Source: Paracoccaceae bacterium (lineage in GTDB: Bacteria > Pseudomonadota > Alphaproteobacteria > Rhodobacterales > Rhodobacteraceae). Taken from it: a stretch of 39,762 nt of DNA. The notes beneath the pieces are model-generated. The model ran no database searches, was not told the DNA's origin, and saw only the letters and a program-made list of their open reading frames with translations. Below are positions 1 through 7,769 of this stretch, in pieces (the stretch's first letter is position 1; each line of letters begins with the position of its first letter). The position numbers were made by a program, and so were the translations under genes. The DNA lies in NCBI GenBank assembly GCA_030148005.1, contig JASBUI010000017.1:1-39762 (forward strand), written 5' to 3'.

Positions 1-1110
1 CGCGGGCTGAAGATGAAGGTCATCGCCTATGACCCCTACCTTGGCGAAGAGAAGGCCGACAAGATGGGCGTCGAGAAGGTCGAACTTGATGATCTTCTGG
101 CCCGCGCTGACTTTATCACCCTGCATGTGCCGCTGACTGATCAGACGCGGAATATCCTTTCGAAAGAAGCACTTGCCAAGACCAAGAAGGGCGTTCGCAT
201 CATCAACTGCGCGCGCGGCGGCCTTGTTGACGAAGCGGCGCTGGCCGAGGCGATCAAGTCCGGCCATGTCGCTGGCGCAGGCTTTGACGTCTTCGAGCAA
301 GAGCCTGCAACCGAAAGCCCGCTGTTCAATCTGCCGAACGTTGTTGTAACGCCCCACCTTGGTGCATCGACGACCGAAGCGCAGGAAAACGTGGCGCTTC
401 AGGTGGCCGAGCAGATGTCGAACTATCTGTTGACCGGCGCTGTTGAAAACGCGCTGAACATGCCGTCGGTTACCGCCGAAGAGGCCAAGGTCATGGGCCC
501 ATGGCTAAAGCTGGCGGGGCATCTTGGTTCGTTCATCGGCCAGATGACGGATGAGCCGATCAAGGCGATCAACATCCTTTACGACGGTAACGCCAGCACG
601 ATGAACCTTGACGCTTTGAACTGTTCGGTGGTCGCAGGTCTGATGAAACGCTCGCACCCGGATGTGAACATGGTTTCCGCCCCCATCATCGCCAAAGAGC
701 GCGGCGTCAAGATTTCGACCACCAATCAGGACAAATCGGGCGTCTTTGATGGCTACATCAAGGTCACCGTGGTCACGGCAAAGCGCGAACGTTCCGTCGC
801 CGGAACGGTTTTTTCCGATGGAAAACCGCGGTTTATCCAGATCAAGGGCATCAACATCGACGCCGAGGTCGGTCAGCACATGCTGTACACCACGAACGAG
901 GACGTGCCCGGGATCATCGGCCTTTTGGGCAACACGATGGGCAAGGGCGGCGTGAACATCGCCAACTTTACGCTTGGCCGTTCAGATGCCGGTGGACAGG
1001 CAATCGCGCTGCTTTACGTTGACGATGCGATCCCGCCAAACGTCCTTCAGGCGCTTGATGGCACGGGCATGTTCCAGGCGGTTCGGCCACTGGAGTTTGA
1101 CGTCGCCTAA
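1..1110 (+). CDS. serA: D-3-phosphoglycerate dehydrogenase, C-terminal 369 residues (5' end outside window)
   Basis: This enzyme catalyses the first step of serine synthesis, oxidation of 3-phosphoglycerate with NAD+. The reading frame is open to the first base of the window (R-G-L-K before the first Met), so the gene is cut by the window edge. Full-length family members have about 530 residues, so roughly the first 160 are missing. Visible are the end of the NAD-binding domain with NCARGGLVDE and the catalytic-region motif PHLGASTTEAQ, then the intervening domain found in long bacterial SerA proteins. A C-terminal ACT domain follows (GINIDAEVGQHML through VNIANFTLGR), the usual site of serine feedback. 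The gene ends TAA and is followed 39 bases later by a metallophosphoesterase on the same strand. Identification is secure; only the start is unknown. Confidence 0.96.
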   Translation, partial: RGLKMKVIAYDPYLGEEKADKMGVEKVELDDLLARADFITLHVPLTDQTRNILSKEALAKTKKGVRIINCARGGLVDEAALAEAIKSGHVAGAGFDVFEQEPATESPLFNLPNVVVTPHLGASTTEAQENVALQVAEQMSNYLLTGAVENALNMPSVTAEEAKVMGPWLKLAGHLGSFIGQMTDEPIKAINILYDGNASTMNLDALNCSVVAGLMKRSHPDVNMVSAPIIAKERGVKISTTNQDKSGVFDGYIKVTVVTAKRERSVAGTVFSDGKPRFIQIKGINIDAEVGQHMLYTTNEDVPGIIGLLGNTMGKGGVNIANFTLGRSDAGGQAIALLYVDDAIPPNVLQALDGTGMFQAVRPLEFDVA

Positions 1111-1149
1111 AGCGGGCTGAATAACCACAAAGCTGACCGGGGAAGATCG

Positions 1150-1884
1150 ATGCGAAGTTACGTCATAGGCGATATCCACGGTCAGCTTGAACTGCTGAAA
1201 GCGGCGCACCGGCGCATTGCCGAGGACCGCGAAAGGACCGGCGATACCACGTCGCCGGTCATTCATCTGGGCGATCTTACCGATCGCGGCCCCGACAGTT
1301 GCGGGGTGATCGAATTTCTTCTGAGCGGGCGGCGCGAGGGCCAGAACTGGCCGGTGATCAAGGGGAACCATGACCGGATGTTCATGGGTTTTCTTGGCGA
1401 CGCGGCCTACCATGATCCCGGCCTCACGCGTGAGCTTAGCTGGTTGCATCCGCGCCTTGGCGGGCAGACGACAATGGCGTCATACGGGGTGGATGTCAGC
1501 GATGCGGACGATGCGCAAACGGTGCGCCAACGCGCCCTTGCCAAAGTGCCGGAGCGGCATATCGAGTTCATGCAGGGCCTGCCACTTAGCGCCCAGCGCG
1601 GCGGCTGTCTTTTTGTGCATGCGGGTATCCGGCCCGGCGTCGCGCTGAGTGATCAAAGCGAAGATGACTTGCTTTGGATCCGAGCGGATTTCCTGAACGA
1701 CGCGCGCGATCACGGCTTTCTTGTCGTGCATGGGCACACCGCGCTTGAGGCGCCGCAACTTTATGGCAACCGCCTGAACCTTGACAGCGGCGCGGGCTAT
1801 GGCCGGGCGCTGACGGCTGCGGTCATTGAGGATCGCGCGGTTTTCGTTCTGGAAGATGACGGCCGGCGCGCGCTGACCCCTTAG
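1150..1884 (+). CDS. Metallophosphoesterase (calcineurin-like Ser/Thr phosphatase family)
   Basis: A 244-residue cytosolic protein with the complete dimetal phosphoesterase signature: GDIHG at residues 7-11, GDLTDRGP at 41-48, GNHDR at 72-76, then downstream metal-ligand histidines in FVHAGIRPG and VVHGHT. This order and length match the bacterial PrpA/ApaH-like single-domain phosphatases. The substrate cannot be read from sequence and could be a phosphoprotein or a nucleotide. The ATG at 1150 is preceded by GGGGAAGA, a usable ribosome site. It follows serA by 39 bases and may be co-transcribed. Its stop overlaps the DUF2783 stop of the opposite strand by a few bases, with no space for a separate terminator. 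Confidence 0.9.
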   Translation: MRSYVIGDIHGQLELLKAAHRRIAEDRERTGDTTSPVIHLGDLTDRGPDSCGVIEFLLSGRREGQNWPVIKGNHDRMFMGFLGDAAYHDPGLTRELSWLHPRLGGQTTMASYGVDVSDADDAQTVRQRALAKVPERHIEFMQGLPLSAQRGGCLFVHAGIRPGVALSDQSEDDLLWIRADFLNDARDHGFLVVHGHTALEAPQLYGNRLNLDSGAGYGRALTAAVIEDRAVFVLEDDGRRALTP

Positions 1885-2069
1885 GTTTCGGCGGCAAGGT
1901 CAAGCGCCTGACGAAGCGTTTCCAGATCCCCGATGTGATTGGCCAGTATCAGGATCAGCCGGGCGTTCAGCGCCGCGCTTTCATCAGCTGAAAGACCTTT
2001 GTGGGCGGCAAGAAGTCTTGCGTAAAAATCGTCGCTTTGGACTAGGTTCGGATTTGTATTCAGGCTCAT
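1881..2069 (-). CDS. DUF2783 family small protein
   Basis: A 62-residue protein (starts MSLNTNPNLVQSDDFYARLL), mostly helical in character, with no signal peptide or membrane segment. It matches the DUF2783 family, which I know from Rhodobacterales as a small gene placed after FAD-dependent aromatic hydroxylases; its function is unknown. Its ATG overlaps the stop codon of the upstream hydroxylase gene (four shared bases, ATGA type), indicating translational coupling. It is the last gene of the hmgA operon. A role as accessory or stabilising subunit of the hydroxylase is inference from the coupling alone. Confidence 0.8.
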   Translation of the reverse strand: MSLNTNPNLVQSDDFYARLLAAHKGLSADESAALNARLILILANHIGDLETLRQALDLAAET

Positions 2070-3616
2070 GCACGGCCCTCCCAGATTGCCTGAACTGCCG
2101 CTTCAATCTCTGCGGTATCTGCCGTGACCCAGCGCGCCGCGATGACCTGATCGGGGCGGACAAGGTATAGCGCGCGAGCCTGATCGCCCAAGTAACGCGC
2201 GCGGATGAAGTCATCTGTATTGACCTGCATCGGATCGGTGCCCGCCACTTGCGGCGCGTCCTGTCCGATCGCCAAAAGCGTGACCTTTCCAGCAAGGGCC
2301 GCGTTCAGCCAGCCGTTGCCGCAAGGGGCATCGGGGGCAACTGCGCCGGGGCGGCTTACACCCGGAAGGCCCGGGTGGTCGGCGCCGGTGCATGGGTAGA
2401 GGCAGGGCTGTGACAGGCGCCCAGAATTGACCCATGAGCGCGCAAAGGGGACCGAGGCGGCAAGGCTGAGAACGGCGTCGCGAAACACATGCTCGGCCCC
2501 ATCGGCGGGGGTCATGAACCTTGTTGCGCGGGCCGAATGGCGAATGTTTTCGTCGCAGGCGTGGATACGCTCAGCATCGTAGCTTTCCAGAAGAGAGGGC
2601 GGCGCATCAGAGCGCAGGACCGCCGCCAGCTTCCAGCCAAGATTGTCGACATCCTGAAGCCCGCCATTGCCGCCGCGCGCGCCAAAGGGGCTGACCACAT
2701 GGGCGCTGTCGCCGACAAAGATGACGCGGTCATGCACAAAGCGGGCAAGGCGGCGGCACTGAAAGGAATAGACGCTGACCCAATCAAGGCGAAAGTCGCC
2801 GTGCCCGACAAGCTTTTGTATCCGCGGGATCACGTTCTCGGGGCGCTTTTCGGTTTCGGGGTCGGCGTCCCAGCCCAGTTGCAGGTCGATGCGATAGATG
2901 TTGTCGGGCTGTTTGTGCAAAAGCGCCGACTGGCCGGGATGAAAGGTGGGTTCGAACCAAAAGCGGCGCTCGGCCGGAAAGTCGGCCTGCATCTCTATGT
3001 CGGCAATCAAGAAGCGTTCTTCGAAGAACTCGCCGTCAAAATCCAACCCCATGATCCTGCGCACAGCCGAACCTGCGCCATCACAGGCCAATAGGTAGTC
3101 AGCTTCAAGCTGATAGGGGCCATCGGGGGTTTCTATGTCCAAGCGCGCGCCGCCCGCTTGGGCAAGGCCCACGACCTTGTTGCAAAAGCGCAGATCGATC
3201 AGCGGGTTTGCCAGTGCGGCGCGGACCATGAACTCTTCCACATAGTATTGCTGAAGGTTCACGAAGGCGGGCATCTGGTGGCCCGCTTCGGGCAGCAGGT
3301 CAAAGTTGAACACCTCGCGGTCGCGGTGAAAAGTGCGCCCGACCTTCCACGTCACGCCCTTTTTCAGCGCCTGATCGGCGATGCCAAGCCGGGCGAAAAT
3401 TTCCAGCGAGCGCTTGGACCAGCAGATCGCGCGCGAGCCGGTCGAGACGACGTTGTTGTCATCCACCACGACCGAGGGCACCTGATGGTTGGCCAGCTCC
3501 AGCGCCATGGCAAGGCCGATGGGCCCCGCCCCGACGATCACCACCTTGTGGCGCGGCTCTGGCGAGGTCAGGCCGGGCGGCGGGGTATAGTCGAAGGGCT
3601 GATAGTCATAGGCCAT
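2066..3616 (-). CDS. FAD-dependent aromatic hydroxylase (MhpA/PheA-TfdB-like monooxygenase)
   Basis: A 516-residue class A flavoprotein monooxygenase. The FAD-binding Rossmann motif GAGPIG lies at residues 29-34, the DG-type motif in CDGAGSAVRR, and the second FAD motif in VIFVGDSAHVVSPFGARGGN. The C-terminal region resembles the thioredoxin-like tail of 3-(3-hydroxyphenyl)propionate hydroxylases. Such enzymes hydroxylate a phenolic ring using NAD(P)H and O2. The gene lies third in an operon behind homogentisate dioxygenase, so its product may be homogentisate made from 4- or 3-hydroxyphenylacetate; that substrate is inference, and MhpA-type annotation by similarity would be less specific. 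Start ATG at 3616 lies 23 bases after the MBL-fold gene. The stop overlaps the DUF2783 start. Confidence 0.88.
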   Translation of the reverse strand: MAYDYQPFDYTPPPGLTSPEPRHKVVIVGAGPIGLAMALELANHQVPSVVVDDNNVVSTGSRAICWSKRSLEIFARLGIADQALKKGVTWKVGRTFHRDREVFNFDLLPEAGHQMPAFVNLQQYYVEEFMVRAALANPLIDLRFCNKVVGLAQAGGARLDIETPDGPYQLEADYLLACDGAGSAVRRIMGLDFDGEFFEERFLIADIEMQADFPAERRFWFEPTFHPGQSALLHKQPDNIYRIDLQLGWDADPETEKRPENVIPRIQKLVGHGDFRLDWVSVYSFQCRRLARFVHDRVIFVGDSAHVVSPFGARGGNGGLQDVDNLGWKLAAVLRSDAPPSLLESYDAERIHACDENIRHSARATRFMTPADGAEHVFRDAVLSLAASVPFARSWVNSGRLSQPCLYPCTGADHPGLPGVSRPGAVAPDAPCGNGWLNAALAGKVTLLAIGQDAPQVAGTDPMQVNTDDFIRARYLGDQARALYLVRPDQVIAARWVTADTAEIEAAVQAIWEGRA

Positions 3617-3639
3617 GGGTCAGATCGCGCGGCGCCGGA

Positions 3640-4590
3640 TCATTCCTGAAGCGCCTCCCACATCTGCAGATCACGTTCCGCCGTCCAGATGCGCGGCGTG
3701 TCGATATCGCGCGCCTCGTCATAGGCGCGGGCGACGTTGAAGGGCAGGCAGTGTTCATAGATCGCGTAGTCGCTGAACTTGGGGTCGCATTCGGCGCGCA
3801 CCGCATCCCAAGCCTGTTTCAGGCTGCCACCACCAAGGGCGACACGCGCCGCCGGACCATAGGTCGAGCGCACGAAATCGGCGGTGCTGTCCAGCGCGGC
3901 GTTCACCATTTTTGGGCCTACAAGCGCGTCCCCACGCCCCGGCGCGATGGCATCAAGGTTCCAGCGGCGGATCGCTTCGAGCGTGCCCGGCCAGTCATGG
4001 AAATGACCGTCGCCGCAGTAGCAGGCCGATTTGTATTCGACGATATCGCCGGTGAACATGACATTGGCGTCGGGGACATAGACAACCATGTCGCCCGCGG
4101 TATGCGCGCGGCCAAGCTGCATCAGATCGATGCGCCGGTTGCCAAGGTACACGGTCATGCGGCCATGGAAGGTGGCGGTTGGCCAAGTCAGTCCGGGAAT
4201 GTCCTCATGCCCCTGAAAGAGGCGCGGGAAGCGCTGGAATTCACTGTCCCAGTCTTCCTGTCCACGCTCGACCACCATGGCGCGGGCCTTTTCGGACATG
4301 ATGATGTTCGGCGCCCCGAATGCCGAGGCGCCAAGGACGCGCACGGCGTGATAGTGGGTCAGGCAGAGATGCGTGATCGGCTTGTCGGTGACGGTGCGGA
4401 TACAGTCGATCACCTTCTGGGCCATTCGCGGCGTGGCCTGAGCCTCGATCACCATGACGCTGTCGTCGCCGATGATCACACCAGAGTTTGGATCACCCTC
4501 GGCCGTGAAGGCGTAGATGCCCGGCCCGATCTCGGTAAAGCTTGTTTTTTTCTCGCTTAGGTCGCCCTGGCTGGCAAAGGCTTTGGCCAT
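3640..4590 (-). CDS. MBL-fold protein with half of the zinc ligands replaced
   Basis: A 316-residue metallo-beta-lactamase-fold protein. It has the overall family plan, but the canonical HxHxDH motif reads H79-Y-H81-A-V83-R84, so the Asp and third His are lost. His163 (GRAHTAGD) and Asp182 (MFTGD) are kept. The final metal His, normally in a GHG turn, is Arg219 in APGRGDA. One zinc site could still form from His79, His81 and His163, while the second site appears lost. It follows hmgA by 42 bases and precedes the FAD hydroxylase by 23 bases, so it belongs to the aromatic catabolic operon. The natural role could be hydrolysis of a thioester or lactone, but the altered site makes activity uncertain. 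Confidence 0.88.
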   Translation of the reverse strand: MAKAFASQGDLSEKKTSFTEIGPGIYAFTAEGDPNSGVIIGDDSVMVIEAQATPRMAQKVIDCIRTVTDKPITHLCLTHYHAVRVLGASAFGAPNIIMSEKARAMVVERGQEDWDSEFQRFPRLFQGHEDIPGLTWPTATFHGRMTVYLGNRRIDLMQLGRAHTAGDMVVYVPDANVMFTGDIVEYKSACYCGDGHFHDWPGTLEAIRRWNLDAIAPGRGDALVGPKMVNAALDSTADFVRSTYGPAARVALGGGSLKQAWDAVRAECDPKFSDYAIYEHCLPFNVARAYDEARDIDTPRIWTAERDLQMWEALQE

Positions 4591-4632
4591 ATCAATTCTC
4601 TCTTCTGCCGCTTTGGGGCGTGGATGGTTGGG

Positions 4633-5991
4633 TTACTTTTTGCCCGGTGTGCCGTCGAACTTCTTTTCGATGCCATTCCAGCAGTCGATATAGTCATCCT
4701 GAAGCGGCGCCTCTTTGGCGGCGAACTCCGTCAGGTGCTGTGGAAAGCGCGTTTCGAACATGAAGGACATCGTGTTGTCCAGCTTTTGGGGCTTGAGGTC
4801 GGCGTTTGAGGCTGCCTCAAAGGCGGGGCCGTCTGGCCCGTGTGGCAGCATCATGTTGTGAAGGCTCATCCCGCCGGGAATGAAACCTTGGGGCTTGGCG
4901 TCATACTGGCCATAGATATTGCCCATCAGTTCGGACATCACGTTCTTGTGGTACCACGGCGGGCGGAAGGTATCTTCGGCCACGCCCCAGCGTTCGCGGA
5001 AGAGGACAAAGTCGATGTTGGCAGTGCCCTCAACGCCCGAAGGCGCGGTCAGAACGGTAAAGATCGAAGGGTCGGGATGATCAAAGAGGATCGCGCCGAC
5101 CGGGCAATAATCTGACAGGTTGTACTTCACAGGGCAGTAGTTGCCATGCCATGCGACGACGTCCAGCGGGCTGTGTCCGATGTTGGTGCGGTGGAACTGG
5201 CCGCACCATTTGATCGTGACGGTCGAGGGTGTCTCGCGGTCTTCAAAGGCGGCCACGGGCGTTTTGAAGTCGCGCCGGTTCGCCATGCAGTTGGCACCGA
5301 TCGGGCCGCGTCCGGGAAGGGCGAATTTCTGGCCGTAGTTTTCGCAGACAAAGCCGCGCGCCGGGCCTTCTGTCACCTCGACGCGGTAGACAAGGCCGCG
5401 GGGGATCAGCGCGATCTCTTTGGGGGCAAGGTCAATGACGCCAAGTTCGGTGCAAATCCGCAGGGCGCCTTCTTGCGGGACGATTAACAGCTCACTGTCG
5501 GCGGAGTAAAAGTAGTCATCCAGCATCGAGGTATTCGCCAGGTAGATATGGCTGGCCATGCCGATCTGGGTGTTGACGTCGCCCGCCGTTGTCATGGTGC
5601 GCATGCCGGTGATGAACGTCAGCGGCTCATCCGTGTGGGGGACCGGATCCCAGCGATACTGTCCCAGCGAAGTGACGTCGGGCACAACGTTTGGCGCGGT
5701 TTTCCAATGCGGCAGGTCGATGCGTTCGTACCTGTGCGAATGCTTGACGGACGGGCGAATGCGATAGCACCAGGCCCGTTCGTTCTGATGGGTGGGGGCG
5801 GTAAATGCCGTGCCCGAAAGCTGTTCGCCATAAAGGCCATAGTTGCATTTCTGCGGGCTGTTGCGCCCCTGCGGCAGGGCGCCGGGCAGCGCTTCGGTTT
5901 CGAAATCGTTGCCAAAGCCGGGCATATAGCCTTCGCACGTTCCGGCGGCACTGATGGCGCGGGTCATTCTGAGTGGTGCTTCAACGTTCAT
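4633..5991 (-). CDS. hmgA: Homogentisate 1,2-dioxygenase
   Basis: This enzyme opens the ring of homogentisate to maleylacetoacetate using a non-heme Fe(II), the central step of tyrosine, phenylalanine and hydroxyphenylacetate breakdown. The 452-residue product has the usual family length and hallmarks: [16 protein letters not shown] near the N terminus, and the iron-ligand region with [14 protein letters not shown] and [11 protein letters not shown] near the C terminus. I chose ATG 5991 (MNVEAPL) over an ATG 51 bases upstream because AAAGGAGAGG lies just before it and because the upstream ATG sits only about 9 bases from the -10 box. It is the first gene of a four-gene minus-strand operon. 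Its promoter carries an operator-like site shared with the marR gene at 8969. Confidence 0.97.
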   Translation of the reverse strand: MNVEAPLRMTRAISAAGTCEGYMPGFGNDFETEALPGALPQGRNSPQKCNYGLYGEQLSGTAFTAPTHQNERAWCYRIRPSVKHSHRYERIDLPHWKTAPNVVPDVTSLGQYRWDPVPHTDEPLTFITGMRTMTTAGDVNTQIGMASHIYLANTSMLDDYFYSADSELLIVPQEGALRICTELGVIDLAPKEIALIPRGLVYRVEVTEGPARGFVCENYGQKFALPGRGPIGANCMANRRDFKTPVAAFEDRETPSTVTIKWCGQFHRTNIGHSPLDVVAWHGNYCPVKYNLSDYCPVGAILFDHPDPSIFTVLTAPSGVEGTANIDFVLFRERWGVAEDTFRPPWYHKNVMSELMGNIYGQYDAKPQGFIPGGMSLHNMMLPHGPDGPAFEAASNADLKPQKLDNTMSFMFETRFPQHLTEFAAKEAPLQDDYIDCWNGIEKKFDGTPGKK

Positions 5992-6027
5992 TGTGACCTC
6001 TCCTTTGCCCGTCAATCGGGCACAGGT

Positions 6028-6057
6028 GTAATATCGTTGCATTTACAATGAAGTCAA
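6028..6057 (-). promoter_or_regulatory. hmgA promoter with operator in the spacer
   Basis: On the minus strand, TTGACT (6057-6052) and TATTAC (6033-6028) are separated by 18 bases and lie 37 bases or more from the hmgA start codon. The spacer and -10 contain CATTGTAAATGCAACGAT (6050-6033). This matches 13 of 18 positions of a site at 8936-8953 upstream of the marR gene, including an unbroken TGCAACGAT. A TGTAA-N11-TTACA inverted repeat overlaps it. A repressor bound here would block RNA polymerase. Confidence 0.65.
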
Positions 6058-6080
6058 CGGCAGCGACCATTTCGGTAGCA

Positions 6081-6106
6081 AAAAAGGGCGGGCTGACCGT
6101 CAGCCC
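6081..6106 (-). terminator. Rho-independent terminator-like hairpin, minus strand
   Basis: A perfect 17-nt palindromic stem (GGGCTGAC, one base, GTCAGCCC; 6090-6106) is followed on the minus strand by CGCCCTTTTTT. No minus-strand gene lies immediately upstream, so it may insulate hmgA from antisense transcription or end an unrecognised short transcript. Confidence 0.5.
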
Positions 6107-6138
6107 CTAAGACATTGTGGTGCAGCACTCTTAGGGGC
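6103..6138. repeat. Perfect 10-bp inverted repeat overlapping the terminator stem
   Basis: GCCCCTAAGA (6103-6112) and TCTTAGGGGC (6129-6138) are exact reverse complements with a 16-base spacer that itself contains GTGCAGCAC, a nested palindrome. Four bases of the left arm are also used by the 6090-6106 hairpin, so the two structures cannot both form fully in one RNA. Confidence 0.6.
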
Positions 6139-6243
6139 CGCTTTTGCGTACAGGGCCATGTCGCGCGGCGGCTTTCGCGGAAGTCATTGGGAGCCGTACT
6201 TGCCTGATGTACGCTCAGTCGGGTATTTGAGACCTTCTGCTAC

Positions 6244-6265
6244 ACTGTCTGAAAGGCAGTTTTTT
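6244..6265 (+). terminator. Rho-independent terminator-like hairpin, plus strand
   Basis: ACTGTC, TGAAA loop and GGCAGT form a six-pair stem (one G-U) followed by six T bases. It lies 52 bases before the NTF2-like start codon, so it ends something transcribed from the left. No gene is recognised there. Confidence 0.45.
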
Positions 6266-6316
6266 GATTTGTAGCGGCACCAACGTTTATGTTCGTAGAT
6301 TTAAAGGGAGCACAGA

Positions 6317-6709
6317 ATGGCATTTCCTCAGACTGATCTGGACGCGCTTGCGCGCCGATATACCGATGCATGGAATTCGAAGATCCCAGAAAACGTCGCC
6401 TCGTTCCATACATCAGACAGCAGCATTGTAATTAATAGAGGCGAGCCATCGGTTGGTCACGCCGGACTTACTGAGATGGCCGCAGGCTTTCACGCGGACG
6501 TGCCAGACTTGCACCTTACCTGCAACGGCATTCGCGGCTCAGGGACACACGTCGTTTACTTGTGGACCTTTACCGGACATCACGCCGAAACGGGCAGCGC
6601 GCTGAATGTTCAGGGCTGGGAGGAATGGGAACTGAACGACGATATGAAGGTCACGTCAGCGTTGGGCTGGTTTGATGGTGAGGAATATGACCGACAAGTC
6701 GCAGGCTAG
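6317..6709 (+). CDS. NTF2-like / SnoaL-type small protein
   Basis: A 130-residue cytosolic protein with the pattern of the NTF2-like cone fold. It has an N-terminal amphipathic helix (LDALARRYTDAWNSK), a short Asn/Ser-rich hairpin, MAAGFHADVPDLHLTC, and paired strands ending GWEEWELNDDMKV. Such proteins are either small enzymes (isomerases, cyclases, dehydratases) or ligand-binding proteins. No catalytic residue set can be assigned. The start is supported by AAGGGAG eight bases upstream. Codon use differs from neighbours (ATT GTA ATT AAT AGA in a row near residue 35), and terminator-like hairpins flank the gene on both sides. These suggest an independently acquired single-gene unit. Confidence 0.8.
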   Translation: MAFPQTDLDALARRYTDAWNSKIPENVASFHTSDSSIVINRGEPSVGHAGLTEMAAGFHADVPDLHLTCNGIRGSGTHVVYLWTFTGHHAETGSALNVQGWEEWELNDDMKVTSALGWFDGEEYDRQVAG

Positions 6710-6787
6710 GCATCCCGGACTTCGCGTGAAGTCAGAGGCTTCTGAGCCATAGCTGCCGTTGGTGTACTGCGCAGCATTATGTAGTTT

Positions 6788-6818
6788 GGGCTCAGAGCGG
6801 TCTTTGCGCTCTGAGCCC
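6788..6818. repeat. Perfect 11-bp hairpin downstream of the NTF2-like gene
   Basis: GGGCTCAGAGC and GCTCTGAGCCC are exact reverse complements separated by nine bases. There is no T run after it, so it is not a classical terminator. It may stabilise the 3' end of the message or be a protein site. Confidence 0.6.
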
Positions 6819-6855
6819 CAGTGGAGTGCACCTGCACTACAAAGTGCAACGGCCT

Positions 6856-6875
6856 GGGGCTAACCGCCCCTTTTT
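6856..6875 (+). terminator. Rho-independent terminator after the NTF2-like gene
   Basis: GGGGC, TAACC loop and GCCCC are followed directly by five T bases. It is well placed to end the transcript of the gene at 6317-6709 before the opposing gene that ends at 6903. Confidence 0.65.
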
Positions 6876-6902
6876 CGGGAAGCCGTTCAAGAAGGGCTTT
6901 GG

Positions 6903-7280
6903 CTATGCCGGCCGGCCCAGCCCGTGGCGAAACACGGTCCAGAGGAAGATCAGCATAGAGGCCAGAACGATAAGCGAACCGATCGCGGCAAGCGCCTCTG
7001 TCGTTCGGGCGATGGCCAGAACAATGCCGGGCACAAAGACCAGAACGCCAAGCGTCGAGACCAGGTAGTGGATCTTTGCCATGCCGCCCTCGGCCGCGGC
7101 TGGCGTCATTGAATAGTAAAGGCCAAAGAGGCCCATGGTCACCCAGCCGACAAGGTTAAGATGCGCATGCGCGCCAGCGTAGGTATGATCGCCGCTTATC
7201 TCCATGGATATCCCCCAGAGCATTCCAAGCGTAACGAAAACCGCGCCAGTTACGAAAAAGTTGAAAGCCACACCCTTCAT
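6903..7280 (-). CDS. Small membrane protein resembling one part of heme-copper oxidase subunit I
   Basis: A 125-residue integral membrane protein with four predicted hydrophobic segments (about residues 5-25, 38-60, 70-90 and 95-118). The motif AHAHLNLVGWVTMGLFGLYYSM matches the heme-ligand region of cbb3-type oxidase and nitric oxide reductase subunit I. The protein is far too short to be that catalytic subunit. I chose the ATG at 7280 (MKGVAFNF), with GGAG before it, over a TTG 21 bases upstream. It is the second gene behind the cupin at 7320-7769, 39 bases away. It could be a small heme-binding or electron-transfer accessory, but that is inference. Confidence 0.72.
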   Translation of the reverse strand: MKGVAFNFFVTGAVFVTLGMLWGISMEISGDHTYAGAHAHLNLVGWVTMGLFGLYYSMTPAAAEGGMAKIHYLVSTLGVLVFVPGIVLAIARTTEALAAIGSLIVLASMLIFLWTVFRHGLGRPA

Positions 7281-7319
7281 TTCATTCTCCAGTGCATTCA
7301 AAAGTGATTTCTTAAAAGT

Positions 7320-7769
7320 TCAGCCTGCCCCCAAAGGTGGGCCAGTGAACGAAAGGTTATAGGTTTGCGCCGTTGAGACAACTTTCTCCATATCCTCGGG
7401 AATTCGGCAGTGCGCCTGAGCCATCTCGGAAAAGAACCCTTCGAAGCCGCCGGGCGTCAGGATGACAAGGTGGCGACAGGGGTTTTCGCCGATGACGCGA
7501 AAGCTGTGCTCTACGCCGCGCGGCAGGAAGATGGCCGAGCCGGGTCCGGCGACGGTCAGCTTTCCATCAAGGTAAACCTCCATCTCGCCGCTGAGGATGT
7601 AAAAGATCTCATCCTCGCCATCGTGGACATGCAGCGGCGGGCCGGAATTTACCGGTGAGACGCTGTCGATGATCGACATGGCGCCGCCCGTCTGATCGGT
7701 CGACAATATCGTCTGGTAGCTTGCGCCGAGCCATTCGACCCGGGGCTGTTTGGATACTTGAACATTCAT
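7320..7769 (-). CDS. Cupin-domain protein
   Basis: A 149-residue single-cupin protein. Motif 1 supplies His47, His49 and Glu53 (LHVHDGEDEIFYILSGE), and motif 2 supplies His88 (FLPRGVEHSF), a full set of metal ligands. Small cupins act as dioxygenases, isomerases or ligand-binding proteins; the substrate is not evident. The start is supported by AAGGGGGA before the ATG. It forms a likely operon with the membrane protein at 6903-7280. It is divergent from the LysR gene at 7958, its probable regulator by the usual LysR arrangement. Confidence 0.88.
   Translation of the reverse strand: MNVQVSKQPRVEWLGASYQTILSTDQTGGAMSIIDSVSPVNSGPPLHVHDGEDEIFYILSGEMEVYLDGKLTVAGPGSAIFLPRGVEHSFRVIGENPCRHLVILTPGGFEGFFSEMAQAHCRIPEDMEKVVSTAQTYNLSFTGPPLGAG

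Larger units (their letters stand above)
5992..6316. other. 325-bp divergent intergenic region, hmgA / NTF2-like gene
   Basis: No gene is visible here. The left part holds the hmgA promoter and operator (6028-6057). The middle (6080-6138) holds two overlapping hairpins, one of which looks like a minus-strand terminator. The right part has a plus-strand terminator-like hairpin at 6244-6265 just before the NTF2-like gene. Base composition becomes more AT-rich from about 6180 on. The plus-strand terminator so close to the next gene implies either a short plus-strand transcript between about 6140 and 6265 or a remnant of a lost gene. Confidence 0.6.
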
